From Prosopocoilus inquinatus (Eukaryota; Arthropoda; Insecta; Coleoptera; Lucanidae), in the NCBI GenBank assembly GCA_036172665.1, contig CM069877.1, positions 13,846,501-13,910,500 of the forward strand: 64,000 nucleotides of DNA, given 5' to 3'. The translations under genes and the position numbers were made by a program. The notes under the pieces were generated by a model, which saw only the letters and a program-made list of their open reading frames with translations, was not told the DNA's origin and did not search any database. Of the stretch, positions 46,901 through 56,800 are shown piece by piece (position 1 is the stretch's first letter; each line of letters starts with the position of its first letter).

Positions 46901-49566
46901 GCATTCACCAGTACAGTTTATTATTATTGTAGTTACAAAAGTTGTATGTACACACAAGCTTCCGCAAAATAAATTAATTTTTTTGCTTTTTGGTGAATGT
47001 GTTTTTTATTTGGCACGTAAATAATTTATAAATGCAAGATTTTTTATTCTATCCCTAACCTGCAGTGAGCAGTGTTCGGGGCCCTGGGCCCGGACCCAAC
47101 AGGCCCATGCATAAAGACGGCATTGGTCACTCGTGTTTAGTTTTACACGGACGTTTTCTTTGACCGTAGAGCTGCCGTCTTGGATTTCTAGATTCATTTT
47201 TTATTTCTATGTTTAATATAATTGTATTTTTCGTTTCATTCATTTTCAAATATAAGATATTTTAAGTAACTTTAAAATCAGTTCTCGCCTGTTCACGTGA
47301 ACATTTCTTGTTCACTGAACCACCTCGACTATTCAACTATATCTCCACACTTGATTATAATATTATTTACTTTAAACGAACTCCTTACAGTACAAGGAAC
47401 AAACTCGGCAATTTCTTCAAAACATTTTAAACCACTTCAAAGTCACTTCTTGCCTATTTACGTGAACATTTTGTGTTCACTGAACTTGTTCGGTAATTTG
47501 CTTACATTTCCACGTTCGATGGTAAGGTTATTTACTTCAAACGACTTCTTCACTGCAAATTTGTGGTTTTTATTGAGAATTTTAAACAACTCCAGCAATC
47601 AGTTCTTGCCTGTTCACGTGAGCATTTCTTGTTCACTGAACCAGCTCGGCTGTTCAACTATATCTCCACACCTGATTATAATATTATTTACTTTAAACAA
47701 TCTCCTTAGAGCACGCGGAACAAACTCCGCAATTTTTACAAAACATTTTAAGCCACTGCAAAATCTGTTCTTGCCCATACACGTGAACATTTCGTGTTCA
47801 CTGAACCTGCTCGGCAATTCGCGTACATTTCCACCACCGGTTGTAATGTTAATCACTTTAAACGACTTTTTCAGTGTAAACTTGTGGTTTGTATTAAGTA
47901 TTTTAAACAATTCCAGCAATCAGTTTTTGCCTGTTCACGTGAACATTTCTTGTTCACTGAACCACCTCGACTATTCAACTATATCTCCACACCTGATTAT
48001 AATATTATTTACTTTAAATAATCTCCTTAGAGCATGCGGAACAAACTCGGTAATTTTCCAAAACATTTTAAGCCACCTCAAAATTAGTTCTTGCCTATTT
48101 ACATAAACATTTCGTGTTCACTGAACCTGCTCGGCAACTGGCTTACATTTCCACGCTCGTAAGTAACGATATTTACTTCGAACGACTTCTTCAGTGCAAA
48201 CTTGTGGTTTTTATTTACTTTTTTAAACATCTCCAGCAATTAGTTCTTGCCTGTTCACGTGAACATTTCTTGTTCACTGAACGACCTCGACTATTCAACT
48301 ATATCTCCACACCTGATTATAATATTATTTATTTTAAACAATCTCCTTAGAGTACACGGAATAAACTCGATAATTTTTACAAAACATTTTAAGCCACTTC
48401 AAAATCAGTTCTTGCCTATTCACGTGAATATTTCGTATTCACTGAACTTGCTTGGCAATTCGCTTACATTTTCATCCCCGATTGTAACGTTATTTACTTT
48501 AAACGACTTCTTCAGTGCAAACTTGTGATTTGTATTAAGTATTTTAACAACTCCAGCAATCAGTTCTTGCCTATTCATGTGAACATTTCGTGTTCACTGA
48601 ACTTGCTTACGTTTCCATCCGTTATACTAACGTTATTTACTTTAAACGACTTCTTCAGTGCAAATTTGTGGCTTTTATTGAATATCTTAAACAACTTCAG
48701 CAATCAGTTCTTGCCTGTTCACGTGAACGGTTCGTGTTCACTGAATCTGCCCGACGGCGACGATTGCCACTTTGATTTACTTTATGGAAATAATTATTTC
48801 TTGCAGTATATGCGACAACGGAGACGGTACTGGACCAGAACCCGGAGAGGAATGTTTCCAACCTTTGACCCTTGAAAACGGTTCACAAAATGAGGTTCTT
48901 CGTAACGGGGTTTACTCGGTTGTCAGTCGAGTGAAACTTCCCGATGGTCTGAGATGTCAGCACTGCGTTTTCAGATGGCATTGGACTGCAGGTATGTAAT
49001 AATTAGAAATTGGAACAAGTCGGCAAGAAAGAGTTTAGAAAAATTTGAACACGCTTTTAACGACCCCGTCATGAAATCAAAATTTGGGAAAACTTTTTTC
49101 CTTCTCATCTATTCGAGAAAATCACGAAGTGGCTGACACCTAGCGGAAGTTTCGTGAAAGTCTTATAATGAGGAAAACATTGGAACGAAACTTGGTTAAC
49201 CTATAAAATGTAAAATATTGAAATGTTTGTAAGTTTTGTGATGCTTCACTACTTTTATCATAATGCACAAACCATAATAAAACTAACAGAAAGCATTGAT
49301 GGATCGAATAGAACAAGTTATACTGAATAATATTAATGACAGCTCTTTGTTTTCCTTATTAAAAGCGCCATCTGTTGGTTTTTGATTTTCGTGAATTGCT
49401 ATTTTTTTGTATCTCCTGCCATTCCGTGAATTTATTATTTTATCCTCCTTATCTTTCTTTTGTTTTTGTAGGAAATAATTGGGGCATTTGCGAAGATGGA
49501 ACCGAAGCACTCGGTTGTGGTGACCAAGAGTCTTTCCGTAACTGCGCAGACATTAAAATACTTTAA
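34967..49566 (+). CDS. AA15 lytic polysaccharide monooxygenase 1, four exons
   Basis: A secreted copper enzyme that cuts chitin or cellulose chains by oxidation. Exons 34967-35125, 40905-41086, 48807-48991 and 49472-49566 join in frame (phases 0, 2, 1) to give 206 residues. Residues 1-18 are a signal peptide ending EVQG; His19 becomes the N-terminal copper ligand (HGMMLDPPSRSSAWR). The second histidine of the copper brace is in TANHLG (His107, mature 89), and Phe197 in SFRNCADI is the likely axial residue. Conserved cysteines fall in GGCGLCGDN, CDNGDGTGPEPGEECF, CEDG and GCGDQ. There is no extra carbohydrate-binding or membrane-anchor part. Introns 1 and 2 are 5.8 and 7.7 kb, swollen by foldback, mariner, hAT and satellite DNA. 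An AATAAA at 49602 follows the stop. Substrate cannot be told from sequence. Confidence 0.92.
35733..37556. mobile_element. Giant foldback element with about 600-base arms
   Basis: It begins CAGGGTGTCCACC and ends GGTGGACACCCT. The left arm (to about 36330) is the complement of the right arm (from about 36955), so the two arms make up two thirds of the 1.8 kb. The middle is AT-rich and non-coding. TA flanks are visible. It is a non-autonomous TIR element; the helper is unknown. Confidence 0.8.
37850..38640. repeat. A-rich strand-biased stretch
   Basis: Plus-strand AAATAAA, GAAACAAA and GAACAAA words over about 800 bases. The 206-codon minus-strand frame across it is almost all F, I, L, S and C, an artefact of the bias. 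Confidence 0.6.
39493..40783 (-). mobile_element. mariner transposon, full length
   Basis: Inverted ends: TACGTGGGTTGCTGGAAAAG at the left, and the reverse complement of the right end starts TACGTGGGCTGCTGGAAAAT. They are flanked by TA at 39491-39492 and 40784-40785. It is 1,291 bases, the usual mariner size. It carries the broken transposase described next. Confidence 0.92.
39561..40608 (-). pseudogene. mariner transposase, frameshifted
   Basis: The start is MEISRENFRAMIFYDF at 40608. Then come a helix-turn-helix region (TYREIQASL...IHQILHDHL), TGDETWIYSYEPESK with the first catalytic D, HDNASSHSARQTVDFL with the second D, and SPDLSPNDFFLFP with the third D, the D34D arrangement of mariner. 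A premature break after the first third and a single-base shift just before MTHCPYSPDL show it is dead. Its end (GEYFEKQ) is intact. Confidence 0.9.
41728..44623. mobile_element. hAT-type foldback element with perfect 8-base duplication
   Basis: The ends CAGTGCTAGTCTAAAGTTCC and its exact complement at the right are flanked by TATACATA on both sides (41720-41727 and 44624-44631). The arms of about 260 bases include GCGCGCACTATAAACTTTAA. Near each end is a run of C (left) or G (right), about a dozen bases. The inside holds a second hAT-like element and no transposase. Confidence 0.9.
42492..43941. mobile_element. Nested hAT-like non-autonomous element
   Basis: The ends CAGGGTTGGAAA and TTTCCAACCCTG are inverted. 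The flanks are a perfect 8-base duplication CTACCAAC (42484-42491 and 43942-43949). Both sub-terminal regions are packed with AAACATGTTTTAAAC-type palindromes. There is no transposase frame. It inserted into the element at 41728-44623 and is therefore younger. Confidence 0.88.
45326..45437. repeat. PIF/Harbinger-like MITE
   Basis: 112 bases with inverted ends (GGGCCGGTTGCTCAGTCAC against the complement of GTGACTGAGAAACCCGGCC), flanked by TAA on both sides (45323-45325 and 45438-45440). A three-base TAA duplication and GGGCC ends fit PIF/Harbinger. Confidence 0.85.
46546..46665. repeat. Foldback with hammerhead-family-2 sequence
   Basis: AATCTCGAACCGGACAGAAA and its complement form the arms. 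Between them lies AGCTATAAATCTATAGC followed by GAAACG, as in the right half of the motif at 3023-3066, but without the CUGANGA core. A relative is at 50745-50880. Confidence 0.6.
47283..48780. repeat. Satellite array, ten units of about 160 bases
   Basis: Units start near 47283, 47447, 47603, 47768, 47927, 48087, 48244, 48409, 48565 and 48709, each with GTTCTTGCCT. Two unit types alternate (CCACCTCGACTATTCAACTA versus CTGCTCGGCAATTCGCTTAC), giving a higher-order period of about 320. Most units hold the 12-base palindrome GTTCACGTGAAC with an E-box CACGTG in its centre. The last unit ends just before the branch region of LPMO exon 3. Both strands stay open over long stretches (269 codons plus, 101 codons minus). 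Confidence 0.9.
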
Positions 49567-50015
49567 GCAATTTTCGTAGTGTTTCAGATTCTAACTTATT
49601 TAATAAAGAAGGCACTCAATTAAAAAAAATACAAAAAAAGACTTCAAGTGATTTTAAATTAATAACAGTTTTATTTATCCGTACCCCTTCAAGTTTCCTT
49701 GTTCTACGCCGCTGGAAAGCAGATCATATTCTTACTAGTAGAATTTTAATTTGGGGCATTCCGATGTGCGTGTGTCACTCCAACAACGTAAATAAATAAA
49801 TAAAAAAACTACTATTTATTCAAGCGTAAGTAACTTTCGTTACTCTAAGGAAATAAAAATACTTAAGGGGGCTTAAAATGATGGCAAGGGCTTAAGCTAA
49901 TTCGTCGTAGATAATTTATTGCCCCTCCTCGGATAACGATCTTAAACACTATATTATTATATTATGGGAGCAATTTGAGATCTTGCCTAATCCCGAACGG
50001 TTTAAGCCAGATGGT

Positions 50016-50038
50016 TATCTTATCGTTGGGGGTATAAA
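50016..50038 (+). promoter_or_regulatory. LPMO gene 2 promoter: double GATA motif and TATA box
   Basis: TATCTTATC (50016-50024) lies nine bases before TATAAA (50033-50038). The start codon is at 50092. Confidence 0.65.
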
Positions 50039-50091
50039 TTCGGCGCTGCCCCTTTTTTGCGTAGCCAGAAAGTTTTTTGCGCGTTCCGAAA

Positions 50092-53000
50092 ATGCTCAAA
50101 ATAGTTCTGTTCGTCGTCGTCGGTGCCGCCGCGGTTCTGCGCGGGGCCGAAGGACACGGTAAGCTGAACGATCCACCGGCCAGGAACACCGCCTGGAGGA
50201 CACTGCCCAATTTCCCCGTTAATTACGACGACGCTGGTCTTTATTGTGGAGGGCTACAGGTACACATTTATTCCCTTTCTTTTTTCAAACAACGTCAAAT
50301 GCAGAGTATTTAAGCTTGAGCTTCTGACACCCTGTATACTAAAGCGGAAGCGCTTGTAATTTCAGGTTATGATTGCAAACGGGGGTTGTGGCTTGTGTGG
50401 AGATAATTTGGCCACTCCTAGGCCTCGGCCAAATGAAAACACCGGAGTATTCGGAACGGGCCAAATCGTTCGCGAATACCGGTCAGGACAGGTGATTCCG
50501 GTGTCCGTTACTTTAACCGCCAATCACAAAGGATACTTCGAATTCAGGTGACTGAAATTTTAGAAATAGCACATATTCTGTACGTACAGCCCCAAACTTC
50601 AACAAAGAAATTTTCAAATCCGATGGATAAATGTAATGTACAGGGTGACACCGAACTGCAACCTTTTATTAACGCTGTTAATTCCTGATCATAAATACTA
50701 ATTATTTATTTTGCAAATCACCTTATTTTTTTTTAATTGAAGTTGTTTCTTGTCCGATGAAAATTGTAAGTACAAAGTCTTTTTAATCTCGAACCGGACA
50801 GAAAAATTAAGGGAAAACACTCAACGTTTCGCTATAGATTTATAGCTATAAATCTATAGCGAAACGTTTGAGATTTAAAAAAATTTGTACTAATTTTTTT
50901 TAGACTAAAAAATACTAATTTCAAAAAACGAAGGCATTTCGCTCAAATAATAACAATTTGTATACAGTCATAAATTGTATTTGTGTGTAAGGATGTCATT
51001 TATTCAGTTCGATTAATTCGGTTACTTCAAAGAGAAAGAAATCTTTAAATTCAATAGACGGTCTATAATATAGAGGATGTCCTGGAACTGCAGCCTTTTA
51101 TAAACATTGTGCGTTCCTCATTGCGAATATAATTTTATTCACCAAAGTACTTTGCTTTAATTTGAAGTTAAAGTCAAAAATCGACCTTTTTGAAGAAGTG
51201 AAAGGCATTTGTTTAAATTTACGTCACATAACAATAATAATACAATACAGGGTAGTACAAAAACCAACTTGCATTCGTGAAACATGGTGAAGCACGATTC
51301 AGAAAATACAAGAGAAAAGGAAAATAAGGATGGGAGGGAAGAAGGCGAAGAAAAAAGGTTGAAATGTTAAAAACAAAAGAAGATCGTTTGACTGAAGGGA
51401 ATCAAAAGCAAACCATGAGACGTACACAGGTGACAGGTGACAGGTGTCAAATTTGTGATGAAACAAAAGAAAACTGAATTTGAAAATTGAAGAAACAGGA
51501 AACAAGTGAAGATCGGCATTTTATGGCGACGCAGAATGAATTAAATACGAAAAGAAACTGAAGTAAAGAAAACAAAACGCGCAAGATTAAACAAACAAAA
51601 AAAACAGAAGATCAACGAAGAATATGTTAAAAAATAACAAGAACGTAAAATTATTCTGACATTTCGTTTCTTTTTGTTTTATCGCACTTTGCTTTTCAAA
51701 TTCTTAAGGATTTTGCGAAATCACAAGAAAAAGAACATAGACAATGAAATATAAGAATATTGGCGATCAAAAATTTCTTTCTTGTCCAGCGGTATTAGCG
51801 TCGTTTTCAATAAAAGACCCAATGATTGGGGTATCTCCTTGTATAGCTCCGCTAAAATTCTTTTCATTAATCAAATATGAGGTATAAAATGAACAAAAAA
51901 AAAAACAAAAGAGAATCGGTGCTTCTACGGTGGCGAGCAAAAGTTTCTTTCCTACCGAATGGTATCACTTTCATTTTCTAAAACAGCTCAGGTTCAGTAT
52001 TACCCTATACAACCTAACCCTAATTATTATTTTTTGATGGTGAACAAAAAATCTCATTTATTGCACTGTTAGGTCCTATAAAATATTCAAGTGTGACAAC
52101 TCACCTACATAAACCTAATTAAAAATTAATAAAATTGATTTAATCCGCTTATAAACAGTTCAAGTTCAGTATTACTCTATGTAACTATAATAAAGTTCTT
52201 TTAATTATTATTTTTTTTTGCTGGCGTATAAAAAAATTTAGTCATTGCGTTGTCAGTTTCAACAAACACCTCAAGTTTGGTATCACCCTATATAAACCCA
52301 ACAACATTTCTTTAAAACATTATTTTTTTTGCGACGAACAGAAAATATATTGTTTCATTTAAGAGTGCAGTGACCTTTACAAATGCTTCGATCCTATTAG
52401 GACTGTCAGTGGATCATTTTTTACGTACGTAATAGAATGACATTTGAGTTTACCTTAAGGCGCGCGCTCAGGCGGCCAGGAGCTTGACCTTTTAGTACGC
52501 GGAAATTTATAGCTAATGGTAACTATACTGTTGCCCAGCAAGCTATAACGCACGCGGCCAATGCGGACACAATCGCGTGTCATCGTAATTTTACGCTGAA
52601 GCAAGTCTGCTCTGATTACAACGGGACCCTCAAGCATCCTCTGTATTTACTGGGCTTACGGTTTAAAATCTGATAAGTCGTTTGGATAGCGGTGGAGTTT
52701 CTCGAGCTACTCTTCTGCTGATGAGGCTCCAATTAGGGCCGAAATAGCGCATACGGAAGATGCCAGAGGGCCCCACTGCAGTCTGAGCAGACTTGCTTCA
52801 GCTAGACGTACATATAATGTATTTCTTTTATATAAAAAATATACTCTTATTAGGAGCAGCTGAAGCAAATAAATGACTCAAGTTCGCTTGCACCATGTAT
52901 AGGAACCATTTAACCGTTTAAAACGCAGCACTTTTGTGCCACTATTGTTAGTGTTGAAACTAACAAATGAATGAGTCTGGTAGCACCCTGTATAATAGAC

Positions 53001-53405
53001 TTAATAAATTCAAGCCCAGCAATCATCTTTTTTTTCTATTTTTTCTTTTAATTACCCGACAGTTTGTGTTGCAACGGGGACGGTTCCGGTCCCGAACCGG
53101 GCGAGGGTTGCTTCCAACAACTTCGTCTGGCCAACGGTTCCGACAGATACATCGTTTCAAGCACGGATTATACAGTGAACCTCGAAGTGCAGCTTCCTGC
53201 GGGGCTTACTTGCAACTTCGCTGTGCTCAGATGGCACTACAAAGCAGGTGAGTTCACCGTTTATAAACTTAACAAACGCTCAATTTCTTTTTTTTTTTTT
53301 TGGTCCCCAGGAAACTCTTGGGGGGTTTGTGAAGACGGTACCGGTGCGTTGGGCTGCGGAGATCAAGAGACTTTCCGGAACTGCGCAGACGTCAGGATTG
53401 TTTAA
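50092..53405 (+). CDS. AA15 lytic polysaccharide monooxygenase 2, four exons
   Basis: Paralogue of gene 1 with the same role. Exons 50092-50259, 50366-50547, 53063-53247 and 53311-53405 give 209 residues. An in-frame TTG codon lies five codons upstream, but the ATG at 50092 follows the TATA box at a normal distance and starts a good signal peptide (1-21, ending GAEG). His22 is the N-terminal copper ligand (HGKLNDPPARNTAW); His110 in TANHKG is the second (mature 89); FRNCADVRIV carries the likely axial Phe. Cysteine pattern is as in gene 1, with one change: CCNGDGSG replaces CDNGDG. Intron lengths are 106, 2515 and 63 bases, the most compact of the three. AATAAA is at 53461. It starts 525 bases after the stop codon of gene 1. 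Confidence 0.93.
50745..50880. repeat. Foldback with hammerhead-family-2 sequence, copy 2
   Basis: It contains the GTTTCGCTATAGATTTATAG and CTATAAATCTATAGCGAAAC halves head to head, so stem II and GAAACG appear twice in opposite directions without the CUGANGA core. It shares GAACCGGACAGAAA with 46546-46665. Confidence 0.6.
52705..52775 (+). ncRNA. Hammerhead-ribozyme-like motif, family 1b
   Basis: The canonical CTGATGA core (52718-52724) is followed by stem II GGCTC with GGGCC (one G-T pair) and GAAA (52741-52744). ATAGCGCAT is a weak stem III and A at 52753 is the cleavage base. CGGAAGA (52754-52760) pairs with TCTTCTG (52711-52717) over seven positions, one a G-T pair. Core and stem I are intact; stem III is the weak point. 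It sits on the sense strand in intron 2 of LPMO gene 2. Confidence 0.6.
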
Positions 53406-53772
53406 AGGAATGGATTTGCTACATGAGTACCTGTTATTATTAATAACTGTTAGATTACAAAATAAAAAAAAAATAGTTTTAACCACAATCAGCATCAATA
53501 TTTCAGTAATTTTTTTTGCCCCAATCCGCCCTCGTTTTTTTTAAGCTTCTTATACTTGGTACGATCTTCGTTTCTCCTTTTTTGTGATGTTATCGCTTCC
53601 TGTTACCCTCCTCGGTTAATCCGGTTAATGCGCGTTCTCCAAACATCTCAAGAGGAGTACTAACTCATCTTTTCCAGGGATTTCTTTCACAATGCTGACT
53701 TATCACACACGTGATTGACATATTCACTGATTAGTCGAAAACAAAACAACACCAATTTTTAACACAGGCCCT

Positions 53773-53820
53773 TATCTTATCACCATCAGTACCGAGGGGG
53801 CTGGCTATTTTACTTATAAA
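53773..53820 (+). promoter_or_regulatory. LPMO gene 3 promoter: double GATA motif and TATA box
   Basis: TATCTTATC (53773-53781), then TATAAA (53815-53820). An initiator-like CACAGT lies at about 53842. The start codon is at 53860. Confidence 0.65.
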
Positions 53821-53859
53821 TTTGGAGCGAGACCAAATCGCCCACAGTAAACTTCCAAA

Positions 53860-56800
53860 ATGTTCGCCTTAGTGGTCTTCTTCTTGTGCAACTTCGCCAA
53901 CTCTGAGGGGCATGGAATGATGGTGGATCCGGTCAGCAGGAGCTCGGTCTGGCGGTTCCTTCCGGATTCTCCGGTGAACTACAACGACAACGAAGTGTTC
54001 TGTGGGGGCATACAGGTACTAATTGCTTCTTGCAAACCGAGGGCATTGAGAGAACCTGTCTGTTTTAGACCATGATCAGAAACGGTGGTTGTGGGCCGTG
54101 TGGGGATGATCTGGCGCTGCCTCAGCCGCGCCCCAATGAAAACACGGGGGTTTTCGGAACCGGAAGGATCGTCGAGGAATACCAGTCCGGGCAAGTGGTG
54201 GAGGTTTCGGTGAAGCTCACCGCAAATCACGTGGGGTATTTTCAATACAGGTGATTGATTAATCTGTGGCCGATTGCCCGCACTTGGTTTTGCGAAATGC
54301 ACTTGAATAATTTAAAGTGGAATAGATAATGGATTCTTATCATCTTGGTTTACTAGTGTGGTGTTGAAACACTAACAAATAGAGCGCAAAAATTTGGCGT
54401 CAGCAGGATTCGAGTCCTTCGAGCGACTGGTTGCAGTCGTCACAGTTTAATGATAGAGCGACTGGGCATGAAACCAGTCGATGCGGGTTCGAATCCCGCC
54501 GGCGGCAAGTTTTTTTTTGCTTCATTCGTCAATGTTTCCGTTTATATTAAATTTTAATCGATACAAATCCTTTGTGTTTGAACAATTTAATTTTATTATT
54601 TTTTTTTCATCTTTCAACGTGAAGAAAACGCAACGCTTAGCTCTTTCTCGTTTTTAATTTCTTCATTGTCTTTAGATTTTTCTTTACTTTCATTTCTGTT
54701 TTTTCACAGTTTTCTTTATTTTCATCCTTTCCATATTCCTATATTTTTAGTTCCTTTTTTTTCACGTGCCAGATATCTATAGGGTGTCCCACTTAAGGCG
54801 GATTCTTTCATACCTCTCTAGTTATTAATTTTACGAAAAAATGTTTCAAATGTAAGTTTCATAGAATTATGTGGAGCATATTTTAAAATTAGTTTGACGT
54901 GTACAGTGTTCCGTTTAGCCTGGGCATTAGGTCACTTCGTTAATTTAAATGGAACACCCTATATAATTTTACATTTGTGGGTTCTGGATTGAATTTTAAT
55001 GTGACTTTGTGTACCGTATATAGGGTCTAATCTGAACCGTTTTCGCGTTATTCAACTTTTTAAAAAAAATATCGCTTTTGCAGTACCTCAAACAAATGCA
55101 AATATCTTCCAAACAAATGACGTTAGGGACTTGTGGTTTTTTGCAAAAGTTTCGTCTTGAAACGCTTTTTCAGTTACATAGTAAAGAGAAAATTCCAGCA
55201 ACATAAGTTCTTAAAAAAAATTAATAAACTTGAGAATGTTCAAACTGCGATAACTATTTTTTTCTAATGGAATGCCATCTAAATTTTATCATGCGCTATT
55301 TAATTCTTTTTTTTAATGATATAGGATATTTGTCGTTAATAGTTTTTTCAGTATTAACTTTTTTTTACGATTTTTACAAATACACGAAATATTGAGATCC
55401 TTATGTTAGTTGCTATGTTTACAGAGCAAACAAATTGTTTGTTTATAGTCAAATTAATCTTTAAGAAGGTCTCTTGCTTAAGGAAAAAAGATAGGTACGG
55501 ATTTTACTCTTGCCATGGATATCCAAGCTAATAAACCCTAAGGAGAAACTTCCATTGCTGTGGATAGATACATGTGGAGACAACAAGACGTACTTCAGCA
55601 GTTGAAACATTCTTTAAGGAATAAAGGAGGACCAGTCAGTTGACCTGCTCAGTATTTTCATTTGACCGCATTTTAGGGTTTCTTAAAACAGCGAATTCGT
55701 TTAAAAATGTTCCATTTGCTGGAGCACGTCTTACTGTGTCCACATGCATTTATCCACAGCAATAGAAGTTTCTTCTTAGGGTTTATTAGCTTGGATATCA
55801 ATGGCAAGAATAAAATCCGTACCTATCATGTTTTCTTAAGCAAGAGACCTTCTTAAAGATTAATTTGAACATTTTGAATATCGTGTGATACTTAATAATC
55901 TTAGGAAAAGAAAAACAAACAATTTGCTTGCTCTGTAACCATAGCAACTAACATGAAGGTCTCAATATTTCGTGTATTTTTAAAAATCGTAAAAGAAATT
56001 TAATACTGAAAAAACTATTAACGACAGATATCGACAACCCTATATCATTAAACAGAGAATTAAATAGCGCATCTAATAATGATAAAAGTTATATGGCATT
56101 ACATTAAAAAGAAAAATAGTTATCGTAGTTTGAATATTCTCAAGTTCACAAGAAAGAAATTAATAAACATTTCTTTCTTGTGAACTTATGTTGCTAGAAT
56201 TTTTTCTTTACAGGGTAACTCAAAAAGCGTTTCAAGACGAAACTTCTGCAAAAAATCACAAGTCCCTCAAGTTATTCGTTCGGAAGATATTTGCATTTGT
56301 TTGAGGTACTGCAAGAACGATAATGTTTTTAAAAAGTTGAATAACGCGAAAACGGTTTAGATTAGACCCTATGTATGGTACACAAGATCACATTAAAATT
56401 CAATCCAAAACCCGAAAATGTAAAAATATACAGGGCGTTCCTTTTAAAATAACCAAGTGACCTAACACCCAGATTAAACGGAACACTCTGTATATGTCAA
56501 ACTAATTTTAAAATATGCTCCACATGATCCTGTGAAACTTTCATTTGAAACATTTTTTCGTAAAATTAATAACTAGAGAGGTATGAAAGAATCCGCCTTA
56601 AGTGGGACATCCTGTATACTCTATTTTTTTTATAGATAGGCGGAAATTTACAGATTGGTATTTGTGGCTACCAGTTTTGGTTTGTTCTTCCGTTCCGGTA
56701 AAGAACCACTTTTAGCTGCAGGTATAACTTACCTTAGAAAAACAGCTGTTTTTCTACGCTTTCGTTTTATAATGTGACCGTTGTTGCTGTGACGTCGGCG

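Larger units (their letters stand above)
41087..48806. other. Intron 2 of LPMO gene 1, 7.7 kb
   Basis: It contains the hAT element pair (41728-44623), a PIF/Harbinger-like MITE (45326-45437), a foldback with hammerhead-family sequence (46546-46665) and a satellite array (47283-48806). Between about 44632 and 45320, 45441 and 46540, and 46670 and 47280 I see only AT-rich sequence. Confidence 0.8.
50548..53062. other. Intron 2 of LPMO gene 2, 2.5 kb
   Basis: It holds the GAAACG-type foldback (50745-50880), a purine-rich stretch (51290-51780), AT-rich sequence and a hammerhead-like motif (52705-52775). No host exon. Confidence 0.75.

Noticed and set aside
47297..48106. 269-codon plus-strand open frame
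   Set aside because: It runs through the satellite array, restarts in each unit and follows the repeat, not a gene. Kept as a curiosity in the findings only.
50077..50091. Upstream in-frame TTG start for LPMO gene 2
   Set aside because: The ATG at 50092 gives a standard signal peptide and sits at the right distance from the TATA box.
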